Shown here in pieces: positions 1-7,031 of a stretch of DNA of 47,354 nt (position 1 is the stretch's first letter; each line of letters opens with the position of its first letter). The position numbers and the translations under genes were made by a program. This DNA comes from Bacteroidales bacterium (GTDB taxonomy: Bacteria > Bacteroidota > Bacteroidia > Bacteroidales > P3). The stretch covers positions 1 to 47,354 of the forward strand of contig JAGCYV010000049.1 in assembly GCA_017960605.1 (NCBI GenBank), written 5' to 3'. The notes below the pieces were generated by a model. It searched no databases and was not told the origin of the DNA. It saw only the letters and a program-made list of their open reading frames with translations.

Positions 1-855
1 ATGGAAGAGGTCAAGAAGGAGATGCTCCTCAACGTCGAGCTCCAGGGCAAGCACCGCAACCGTCGCACCGGTTCGGGCGGCATGCTCCTCGGCAAGGTGG
101 AGAAGATCGGCGACGCCCTGAAGGGCAAGATCGACCTCAAGGAGGGCGACCGCATCGCCACCCTCGTCAGCCTCAGCCTCACTCCTCTCCGCATCGACGA
201 GATCCTCGAAATCCGTCCCGATGTGGATCAGGTCGATATCAAAGGCAAGGCCATCCTCTTCGAGAGCGGCATCTACGCCAAGATCCCGACCGATATGCCC
301 GAGAAGCTCGCCCTCTCCGCCCTCGACGTGGCCGGCGCTCCCGCCCAGACAGCCAAACTCTGCCAGTATGGCCAGACCGTCGTCATCCTTGGCGCCGGCG
401 GCAAGAGCGGCATGCTCTGCGCCTATGAGGCCAAGAAGCGCGTCGGTGTCACCGGCAAGGTGATCGGCATCGCCAACAGCCCCAAGAGCACCCAGCGCAT
501 CAAGGACCTCGGCTTCTGCGACATCGTGGAGAGCGCTGCCGGCATGACCCCCGTCCAGGTCTATGAGCTCATCGAGCGCCTCACCAATGGCAAGATGGCC
601 GACGTCACCATCAACTGCGTCAATGTGCCCGACCAGGAGATGACCGCTGTGCTCTGCACCAAGGACGACGGTATCGTCTATTTCTTCTCCATGGCCACCA
701 GCTTCACCAAGGCTTCCCTCGGTGCCGAAGGCATCGGAGCCGACGTGAACATGATCATGGGTAACGGCTACACCAAAGGCCACGCCGAGTTCACCCTCCA
801 GGAGCTCCGCGAGTGCCCGAAACTCCGCAAGATCTTCGAGGAACTCTACGCCTAA
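1..855 (+). CDS. kdd: L-erythro-3,5-diaminohexanoate dehydrogenase, 5'-truncated by window edge
   Basis: This enzyme oxidatively deaminates 3,5-diaminohexanoate to 5-amino-3-oxohexanoate with NAD+, a cytoplasmic step of anaerobic lysine fermentation to acetate and butyrate. The visible 284 residues carry the family landmarks GKHRNRRTGSGGML near the start, LVSLSLTPLRID, GKAILFESGIYA, SALDVAGAPAQ and the nucleotide-binding stretch VVILGAGGKSGM. Known family members are roughly 345 residues and have about 60 residues before the GKH region, so the ATG at base 1 is probably an internal Met and the true start lies outside the window. The gene ends in TAA and is followed 23 bases later by a strong hairpin, so it is probably the last gene of a lysine-fermentation operon whose other members lie to the left. 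Confidence 0.9.
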   Translation: MEEVKKEMLLNVELQGKHRNRRTGSGGMLLGKVEKIGDALKGKIDLKEGDRIATLVSLSLTPLRIDEILEIRPDVDQVDIKGKAILFESGIYAKIPTDMPEKLALSALDVAGAPAQTAKLCQYGQTVVILGAGGKSGMLCAYEAKKRVGVTGKVIGIANSPKSTQRIKDLGFCDIVESAAGMTPVQVYELIERLTNGKMADVTINCVNVPDQEMTAVLCTKDDGIVYFFSMATSFTKASLGAEGIGADVNMIMGNGYTKGHAEFTLQELRECPKLRKIFEELYA

Positions 856-878
856 CCCCATAGAGTATCCCTCTAACC

Positions 879-913
879 AACAAGGGCCTGGAACATCGTT
901 CCCGGCCCTTGTT
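879..913 (+). terminator. intrinsic terminator of kdd
   Basis: A perfect 10-bp stem (AACAAGGGCC at 879-888 with GGCCCTTGTT at 904-913) continues, after one T/C mismatch, into a 5-bp stem GGAAC/GTTCC around an ATC loop. A T-rich tail follows. It sits 23 bases after the kdd stop, between convergent kdd and uvrC. Confidence 0.85.
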
Positions 914-933
914 TATTGTTTATTTGTTGATAG

Positions 934-975
934 CTTTAATTTTCAACTTTCAATTTTCAATTCTCAATTTTCAGG
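934..975. repeat. period-7 imperfect array over the uvrC 3' end
   Basis: Six consecutive 7-base units of consensus TTTCAAT (variants CTTTAAT, TTTCAAC, TCTCAAT, TTTCAGG). The uvrC stop codon (957-959) and its last few codons are made of array sequence. The same unit recurs at 11111 and 20585. Confidence 0.85.
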
Positions 976-2855
976 TGCCGATATACGAGGTCGGCTTTCG
1001 CCGGCCCGATGGCGGCACTGAGGTCTTCGAGGGTTTGAAGCTGTATCTGCTTGATGCTCCCGAAGCGCAGCAGCAGGTCGTGGGCGGTCTTCTCCCCGAT
1101 GCCCGGGATGTCGGTCAGCGCCGTACGGAAGGTACCCTTCGACCGCTTCTCTTTGTGGAAGGTGATGGCGTAGCGGTGCACCTCGTTTTGTATCTGCTCC
1201 ATCAGGTGGAACAGTGGGTCGTTGGGCTTGAGCTGCACAACGGCTATGCTGTTTTTCGATTCTCTGACTCTTCGACTTTTCGACTTTTCGACTTTTCGAC
1301 TCTCTGCGAAGCAGAGTAATTCGTTGGTTCTGTGGCGGTCGTCCTTGGCCAATCCGGCGATGGGAATCTCCAGTTGCAACTGGTTGTGTATGACTTCCCA
1401 AGCCACCTTCATCTGCCCTTCGCCGCCATCGACGATGAGCAGGTCGGGCAGCGGCTCTCCGGATTCGTGCAGTCGCTTGTAGCGTCGCAGGATGACTTCG
1501 GCCATCGAGGCATAGTCGTCCGGCCCTTCCACGCTTTTGATATTGAATTTGCGGTATTGCTTGCGGTTGGGTTTGCCGTTGGTGAACCGAACCATGCCGG
1601 CCACAGGATAGGCGCCTTGGATGTTCGAGTTGTCGAAGCATTCGATCTCCATCGGCGGTCGCGGAAGGTTGAGGGCTTTCTGCAATCGGGCCAGCAACTC
1701 CCCGTTTTCGGTTTTCCGCTCTCCGTTGAGCAGCGCCTGCTGGTGTAAAAACTGCTTGCGGTAGCTTTCCACATTGCGCAGCGACAACTCGAGCAGCTTG
1801 CGACGGTCGCCGCGCGGGTCGGTCGATTGTTTGAGATATTCTTCCGGCAGGTCGGGCACCGCCATCGGCAGCACCACCTCGGTGGCGCTACTCTGGGTCT
1901 GCTCGTGCAGGGTGGGGATGACGGCGGCCAGGATCTCGGCGTCGCTCTCGTCGAGCTGCTTGCGTATCTCTTGACTCAGGCTGTAGATGACGGCGCCGTG
2001 CTTCACCCGCATGAAATTGACGTAGGCCTGCTTCTCGTCGCTCACGATGGTGGCCACATCGACATCTTTCACGTTGGTATCCACCACCGTCGAGCGGCTC
2101 TGGTATTCTTCCAGCAGGTGGATCTTGTGTTTTATGGCTTCGGCTTCCTCGAACCGCATCTCGCCGGCGAGGGCGAACATGCGGGCTTTGAGGTCGTCGA
2201 GCAGGTCGCCGAAGTCTCCTTTCAGCAGTCGGCGGATGCTTTCGATGGTGGCCAGATAGTCTTCCTTGCTCTGCAATCCCGCACAAGGGGCGCCGCACAG
2301 CCCTATCTGGTACTTCATGCAGGGTCTCGATGTCTTGAAGTCTTGAATCTTCCTGTCGCAGGTGCGGTATTGGAACAGCTGGCGTATGATGTCCTGCAGT
2401 TCCCTCAGGATGCGTCCGTTGGGATAGGGACCGAAGTATTGCCCTTTCACGTCTCTTTTCTGCCCTCCGCTGTGGCGGCGGGTGTAGAGCAGACGCGGAT
2501 ATTCTTCGTCGGTGATGCAGAGGTAGGGATAGCTCTTGTCGTCTTTGAGCATCGAGTTGTACCGCGGCTGGTAGCGTTTGATGAGGCTGTTCTCCAGCAG
2601 CAGCGCATCGACCTCGGTGGACACCACCGTGACCCTGATGTCGCACACCGACCGCACCAGCATCTTGATCTTGGGACTCTTGTCTTCGTAGTGCGAGAAG
2701 TAGCTGCTCACCCTCTTTTGCAGGTTGCGGGCCTTGCCCACATAAATCACCTTCCCCTCGGCATCCAGGTGCTGATACACACCGGGGTTCTCGGGGATGG
2801 TCTTCAGCCGCAGGGCGATGCGGTCGATGTGGGGGTTGATTGAGGCGTCAATCAA
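957..2855 (-). CDS. uvrC: excinuclease ABC subunit C
   Basis: UvrC makes the 3' and 5' incisions of nucleotide excision repair with UvrA and UvrB. The 632-residue product shows an N-terminal GIY-YIG domain (PENPGVYQ, GKVIYVGKARNL), a four-cysteine segment near residues 155-190, a UVR motif (EMRFEEAEAIKHKI), the RNase H-like nuclease (ECFDNSNIQG, LLIVDGGEGQM) and helix-hairpin-helix repeats at the end (LTDIPGIGEKTA). The start is a TTG at 2853-2855, 8 bases inside gldH; no ATG fits upstream of the conserved N-terminus, so the two genes look translationally coupled. Two segments look foreign to the family: about residues 376-385 (GERKTENGE) and 516-534 (lysine, arginine and serine rich). Both coincide with short tandem DNA arrays and both lie in linkers outside the catalytic motifs, so the enzyme is probably active. 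Confidence 0.93.
   Translation of the reverse strand: MIDASINPHIDRIALRLKTIPENPGVYQHLDAEGKVIYVGKARNLQKRVSSYFSHYEDKSPKIKMLVRSVCDIRVTVVSTEVDALLLENSLIKRYQPRYNSMLKDDKSYPYLCITDEEYPRLLYTRRHSGGQKRDVKGQYFGPYPNGRILRELQDIIRQLFQYRTCDRKIQDFKTSRPCMKYQIGLCGAPCAGLQSKEDYLATIESIRRLLKGDFGDLLDDLKARMFALAGEMRFEEAEAIKHKIHLLEEYQSRSTVVDTNVKDVDVATIVSDEKQAYVNFMRVKHGAVIYSLSQEIRKQLDESDAEILAAVIPTLHEQTQSSATEVVLPMAVPDLPEEYLKQSTDPRGDRRKLLELSLRNVESYRKQFLHQQALLNGERKTENGELLARLQKALNLPRPPMEIECFDNSNIQGAYPVAGMVRFTNGKPNRKQYRKFNIKSVEGPDDYASMAEVILRRYKRLHESGEPLPDLLIVDGGEGQMKVAWEVIHNQLQLEIPIAGLAKDDRHRTNELLCFAESRKVEKSKSRRVRESKNSIAVVQLKPNDPLFHLMEQIQNEVHRYAITFHKEKRSKGTFRTALTDIPGIGEKTAHDLLLRFGSIKQIQLQTLEDLSAAIGPAKADLVYRHLKIEN
1253..1308. 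repeat. in-frame period-8 array inside uvrC
   Basis: Seven 8-base units of consensus TTTTCGAC (variants TCTTCGAC, TCTCTGAC, TTTTCGAT). It encodes the basic stretch RKVEKSKSRRVRESK, where UvrC homologues normally have a short loop before the PLF segment. Confidence 0.85.
1700..1727. repeat. in-frame period-7 array inside uvrC
   Basis: Four degenerate 7-base units (CCCCGTT, TTCGGTT, TTCCGCT, CTCCGTT). They encode NGERKTENGE in the linker before the RNase H-like domain. The units vary more than in the other arrays. Confidence 0.55.
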
Positions 2856-3330
2856 GGTGGCTGTAGTCTAACTTGGCTTTCTCGATTCTTACGGCTACGC
2901 TGTGGATGCCTTCCAGGTCGTATTGGCTGGTTTGCTGGCCCACCTCCATGCGGTACTGTCCTTTGCTGTTGAAGCTGAAATAGCTGCGCACACGTCCTTG
3001 GGCATAGCGGTAGCCCTCCTGCATCTCTCCGCGCCAGCGCTCTTTCTCTTTCAACGCCACGCTGGTCAGGATACGGCGTTTCTCGCCGTCGGGGCTGACG
3101 ATGTTCACCGCCAGCGGGACCGTGTTGTAGCGGTAGTGCAGGGTATCTACCGCCACCGTGATGTCGATATTGTAGTAGTTGTCGATATTCGGCACATGGA
3201 ACGAGAACTCTTCCATCGTGAAACGGTTCCAGATGTTGCGGTCAAACGTGTGGCTCTCGTCCAGTATATTTTTCTTTCCGCAGGAGCACAGCAAGCATAC
3301 TCCCATCAAAGCAATCAGTAACTTCCTCAT
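2848..3330 (-). CDS. gldH: GldH-family lipoprotein
   Basis: A 160-residue lipoprotein of the GldH family, known in Bacteroidota as a component linked to gliding and type IX secretion; its biochemical role is not established. A short signal peptide ends in LLCSC, so Cys17 is the predicted lipidation site. The body is beta-rich, with the family features SFHVPN and the ILTSVALKEKERWRGEM segment. The ATG at 3328-3330 is clear. The gene overlaps the uvrC start by 8 bases, and the spacer to asd is filled by a period-8 array. Two T9SS cargo genes lie further upstream on the same strand, which fits a secretion role, although shared regulation is inferred only from order. Confidence 0.8.
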   Translation of the reverse strand: MRKLLIALMGVCLLCSCGKKNILDESHTFDRNIWNRFTMEEFSFHVPNIDNYYNIDITVAVDTLHYRYNTVPLAVNIVSPDGEKRRILTSVALKEKERWRGEMQEGYRYAQGRVRSYFSFNSKGQYRMEVGQQTSQYDLEGIHSVAVRIEKAKLDYSHLD

Positions 3331-3335
3331 TTGTC

Positions 3336-3390
3336 TTGTCTCCTTCTCTCCTTATCTCCTTCTCTCCTTATCTCCTGTCTCCTTGCCTCC
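3336..3390. repeat. period-8 array at the asd/gldH junction
   Basis: Seven units, six of 8 bases and one of 7, alternating TTATCTCC and TTCTCTCC, with TTGTCTCC and TTGCCTCC at the ends. The asd terminal stop codon (3368-3370) and its last residues GRQGDRR lie inside the array. Confidence 0.85.
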
Positions 3391-4390
3391 CGATAAGTCT
3401 CTCCATAATCTGTATGGCATTGGTGGCGGCACCTTTCCTGATGTTGTCGGCCACCACCCACAGGTTGAGGCTGTTGGGTTGCGAGAAGTCGCGTCTCACG
3501 CGTCCCACCCACACCTCGTCTTTGTGGTGCGACAGGATGGGCATGGGGTATTGGTTCTAGGCGGGATTGTCGTAGAGGATGACGCCCGGGGTGGCGGCAA
3601 TCAGTCGGCGCACCTCCTCAAGGTCGAAGTCTTTCCTCAGTTCCACATTCACCGCCTCGCTGTGGCCGCCCACCACGGGCACCCTCACCACTGTGGCAGT
3701 GATTTGAATCGTCGGGTCGGCGAATATCTTGCGGGTCTCATCCACCAGCTTCTGCTCTTCGGTGGTGTAGCCGTCCTCCTGGAAATCGCCCCCGTGGGGG
3801 AAGAGGTTCCTGTGGATCTGATAGGGATACGCCATCTCTTCAGTGGGTAGCGGGAGGTTTCTTTCTTCCGCTTCCAACTGGCGTACGGCCTTGATACCGG
3901 TACCGGTGATGCTTTGATAAGTGGCTATCACCAGGCGTCGGATGCCGTATTCGCGTTGCAGGGCCGAGATGGCCAGCACCATCTGGATGGTGGAGCAGTT
4001 GGGGTTGGCTATGATTCTGCCACTGGTCGCTGACTGTTGGTTACGGGTCACGGAATCGATATTCACCTCCGGCACCACCAACGGTATCCGGGGGTCTTTC
4101 CTCCACGCCGAGCTGTTGTCTATCACCGTGGTGCCCGCTTCGGCGAAGAGGGGGGCATACTGCCGCGAGGCGGCCGCTCCAGCCGAGAAGATGGCGTATT
4201 GCGGACGGGCGGCGATGACATCTTCCACGCTTTGCACCGTCAGTTCCCTTCCGGCGAAGCCAATCTTCTTGCCTACCGACTTGGGCGAGGCGGCCACCAT
4301 CACCTCCTCTTGCCCGAAGCCGCGCTCTTCCAGCACGGTGAGCATCTCGCGTCCCACCAGCCCGGTGGCTCCCACTACTGCAATCTTCAT
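3368..4390 (-). pseudogene. asd: aspartate-semialdehyde dehydrogenase, interrupted by an in-frame TAG
   Basis: Asd reduces aspartyl phosphate to aspartate semialdehyde, the branch point to threonine, methionine, lysine and diaminopimelate. The first 277 residues are intact: NADP-binding VVGATGLVGREM at the start, the nucleophile in NPNCSTIQ, and the catalytic His in PVVGGHSEAVNVEL. A TAG at 3557-3559 then stops the frame. The same frame continues for 62 more residues with clear family sequence (NQYPMPI, KDEVWVGRVRRD, LNLWVVADNIRKGAATNAIQI) to TAA at 3368-3370. Restored length would be 340, normal for the family. A single substitution in AAG, CAG or GAG would give this TAG. TAG is used as an ordinary stop by topA, the M23 gene, the flavin reductase gene and a glycosyltransferase gene here, so it is not generally reassigned. 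A sequence error, a real null allele, or readthrough all remain possible. Confidence 0.85.
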
Positions 4391-4393
4391 AGT

Positions 4394-4433
4394 CTTGTCA
4401 ACCTATCAACCTATCAACTTATCAACCTATCAA
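4394..4433. repeat. period-8 array between T9SS cargo gene and asd
   Basis: Five 8-base units of consensus CCTATCAA (one CTTGTCAA, one CTTATCAA). It fills the 39-base spacer and includes the stop codon of the upstream gene (4430-4432). Confidence 0.9.
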
Positions 4434-6967
4434 CGTACCAGCGTCACCGTTCCTTTGGCCACCCTTGTGCGGTCGGGTTCAAACACATTGGTGTAGCGCA
4501 CGAAATAGACGTAGGCTCCCTGCTCGCAAGCGTTGCCGTTCATATCGCGGCCGTCCCACATGCACTCCACCTCCTCGCAGTGATACACCAGTTCGCCGCG
4601 ACGGTTGTAGATGTACATCTCCATCGTGAGGGCATGTTCGCCGATGGGGCCGAACAGGTTGTTGCCCGCGGTGTTGCCGGGAGTGAAGATATTGGGTATG
4701 TAGAGGGTCTCCTTGTTGAAGGGGATCACCACCGAGGTGTCGGCGCTGCACCCGTAGGGGCTGCCGGCCGTCAGGATGATGTGGGCCTCGTCGATGTCGA
4801 TCGGGGCGGTGTAATAGACCATTGTGCCCGTCTGCTCCGATCCGTCGGGGAACTTCCACAGGCTGCTGCTGCCGCCGTCCGACACATCGGTCAGCTCCAC
4901 TGTCGTCTGGTCGAACGTGAAGTGGTCGATGTTCGTGTGGATACGGGGCGTCAGGGGATACAGCGTGAAGTCGAGCTGCACGATATCATAGCAGCCGAAC
5001 TCATTGAGCACCATCGAGGTGTCCTCGGCCGCGGTGGCGGTGTTGCTCTGATAGTAGGTGCGGCCGTTGCCGTCGGTCCAGGTATAGGGCTTGCAGTCGG
5101 CCACGTGCTTCACCAGATGGCGCACGGTGTGGAACTTCAGATCCAGGAATACGATGCTGTCGCATTTCGGCTGCGACACCGTATCCACGCGGATGAATGA
5201 GGTCGTGCGGTAGGTCTCGTTGGTCAGCGGCCAGTAGTACTCCTCTCCGTCGCATTTATCCACCTTCACCGTGTCCATGAAGTTGGGGAACACCTTCACT
5301 AAGCAGTACGAGTTGCTGTCGCAGCCGTTGTTGTACGACAGGCTCACCTGGATGCGGATACTGTCTATCTTGTTCGGCGTCAGGCCGTCGGCGGGCAGGT
5401 TGTTCGAGTTCAGTTTGACGGAGATGTGCTTCAGCGAGTCGTCTGCCACAATCTGGCCAATATCCAGCAGGTTCAGCGGCAGGGCCACTTCCTGCCCGTT
5501 GTTGATGCGGGTCATCTGCCAGCTGACGCCCGTGGTGTCGTTCAGCGACGGGAATTCGAGCGTGAGGTCGGCCGTGGTGCCGGCGCAGATGTTCTTCTCA
5601 TGGACGAGGGGGGTGTTATCCACGGGGTGCAGCGACGTGAAGTTGTCGCCGTCCATGCCGATGACGATGGTGTCACGCAGGTTGTACCACATGTCGTCGG
5701 CGTTCTGGAAGCGCAGCACAAAGCAGTACCTGGAGGTACGGGTGGGCTTGACATAGGCCAGCGTAAGGCTCTCGCACGAGGGGAAGTCCTGCATGGAAGT
5801 CGGCAGGTCTTGCTGCATCTTGACATAGTAGCCGTTGGTGTCCTCCGGGTCGTTGATGCTCAAGCGGACGGTGTCGCCGTTCTCGAAGATACGAATCCAG
5901 TAGTATTCCAGTTCGGTGAATCCCTGGGGCGTGAAGCGCCAAGCTTGCTCGTCAATTTCTTGTGCGCTGGTCATGGTGTTGGTTCCGACAGGGAAGTAGG
6001 CAGCGTGGGCACCGGGATGTACATTCCATGTAGAGGATGAGGGAATACCCTGGGTCTGTGGCTTTCCGTCGGCATTTTGAATGCCGATCAAACCCCAGTT
6101 GCACCACCCACAGTTGGTGTTGCCACGGCGGCGGCGTTTGACATGCACTTCGATGATGTTCGAGCCTTCATAGCAGATGATTTGGTAACTCTGCCGGTTA
6201 TCGGTGTTGCTGCCGTTGGGATACCAAGGCAACTCGTTGTACGAGGCAATAATTTTGCGGCAGGGGTAGATGTCTTTGATGCCGTACCAGATGCCCTGAT
6301 ATCCGCTCATGTTTCCGCCAGGGTCAGTGTCTTGATACACACCGTAAATGGCATCACGGTAGTAACTGGCGACGTTGTAATAATGAGCCTGGTCGCTTGG
6401 GTCGCTTGACCAGGGAATGGGCGGCTTTACATCGTAGGAGCAACTTTGGTTGGCTCCAGAGGGGTCGAAGGTGATAAGTCCGTTACCGGCAGCCACGAAC
6501 GAGGTCTTTTTCTGGCCGAAGAAGAAGAACGGGAAGGGATGGGCTCCGTTGGCCGTGCTTTGTGGCAACTGCTGCAGGGCACAGAACTTGTCATCCGCGT
6601 TGTTGGGTAACTGGGACCCATAGTGGAAAGTGGTGTCGGCAGGCTCGTAGGGAATCTCATCCACTGTGTATTGTCCGTTGAAGTCTCTCACAGGGATGTA
6701 GGGCATGCACGACAGGACCAACTCGCGCTGGGTGCAGGTGACGGCGGTATCCCAGCCGCGCTCGAGGTATTTCTGCTGCGGCGTGTGGTCGTGCTTCTGC
6801 TTGATTTGCACCTCGGGGCAGGGAGCCAACACTTCGGGCCACTGATACTGTCCACAGTTCCAGGCTTCGGTGGTGTCGCTGGTTCCCCATTCGGTGAACT
6901 GCGCCTGTGCGCCGGCGGCGGTCAGCAGCAGCGTGGCGGCTAAAATAAGAACATGTTGTTTATGCAT
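4430..6967 (-). CDS. secreted protein with T9SS type B sorting domain (paralog 2)
   Basis: An 845-residue exported protein. A Sec signal peptide (LILAATLLLTAAGAQA) opens the ORF. The C-terminal ~90 residues (IPNIFTPGNTAGNN, MYIYNRRGELVYHCEE, WDGRDMNGNACEQGAYVYFV) are the gliding-motility-associated C-terminal domain that directs substrates through the type IX secretion system. The body is rich in cysteine and aromatic residues, with a PKD-like segment just before the sorting domain. It is a tandem paralog of the next gene upstream: both share LSCMPYIPV, FNGQYTVD, NGLITF and CYEGSNIIEVHVKRR in the same order at nearly the same length. Enzymatic or binding function is not recognisable. No separate promoter is visible in the 62-base gap, so it is probably co-transcribed with its paralog. 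Confidence 0.85.
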   Translation of the reverse strand: MHKQHVLILAATLLLTAAGAQAQFTEWGTSDTTEAWNCGQYQWPEVLAPCPEVQIKQKHDHTPQQKYLERGWDTAVTCTQRELVLSCMPYIPVRDFNGQYTVDEIPYEPADTTFHYGSQLPNNADDKFCALQQLPQSTANGAHPFPFFFFGQKKTSFVAAGNGLITFDPSGANQSCSYDVKPPIPWSSDPSDQAHYYNVASYYRDAIYGVYQDTDPGGNMSGYQGIWYGIKDIYPCRKIIASYNELPWYPNGSNTDNRQSYQIICYEGSNIIEVHVKRRRRGNTNCGWCNWGLIGIQNADGKPQTQGIPSSSTWNVHPGAHAAYFPVGTNTMTSAQEIDEQAWRFTPQGFTELEYYWIRIFENGDTVRLSINDPEDTNGYYVKMQQDLPTSMQDFPSCESLTLAYVKPTRTSRYCFVLRFQNADDMWYNLRDTIVIGMDGDNFTSLHPVDNTPLVHEKNICAGTTADLTLEFPSLNDTTGVSWQMTRINNGQEVALPLNLLDIGQIVADDSLKHISVKLNSNNLPADGLTPNKIDSIRIQVSLSYNNGCDSNSYCLVKVFPNFMDTVKVDKCDGEEYYWPLTNETYRTTSFIRVDTVSQPKCDSIVFLDLKFHTVRHLVKHVADCKPYTWTDGNGRTYYQSNTATAAEDTSMVLNEFGCYDIVQLDFTLYPLTPRIHTNIDHFTFDQTTVELTDVSDGGSSSLWKFPDGSEQTGTMVYYTAPIDIDEAHIILTAGSPYGCSADTSVVIPFNKETLYIPNIFTPGNTAGNNLFGPIGEHALTMEMYIYNRRGELVYHCEEVECMWDGRDMNGNACEQGAYVYFVRYTNVFEPDRTRVAKGTVTLVR

Positions 6968-6982
6968 AGTTGTATATTTTGT

Positions 6983-7031
6983 TTCTCAATTCACAATTCA
7001 CTATTCGCTATTCGCTTTTCACTTTTCACTT
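6983..7031. repeat. period-7 array between the two T9SS cargo genes
   Basis: Seven 7-base units drifting in order from TTCTCAA through TTCACTA and TTCGCTA to TTCACTT. It ends inside the stop codon of the upstream paralog (7030-7032). Confidence 0.9.

Noticed and set aside
1827-2843. Long open frame on the plus strand across uvrC, and similar ones across the T9SS, recG, topA, polA and hutH genes (some over 500 codons)
   Set aside because: They are antisense shadows of high-GC genes whose own strand carries recognisable domains; none has family motifs.
4000-4050. Possible in-frame period-7 array in asd (residues RNQQSATSG)
   Set aside because: The units are too degenerate to call; it may be only a short variable loop.
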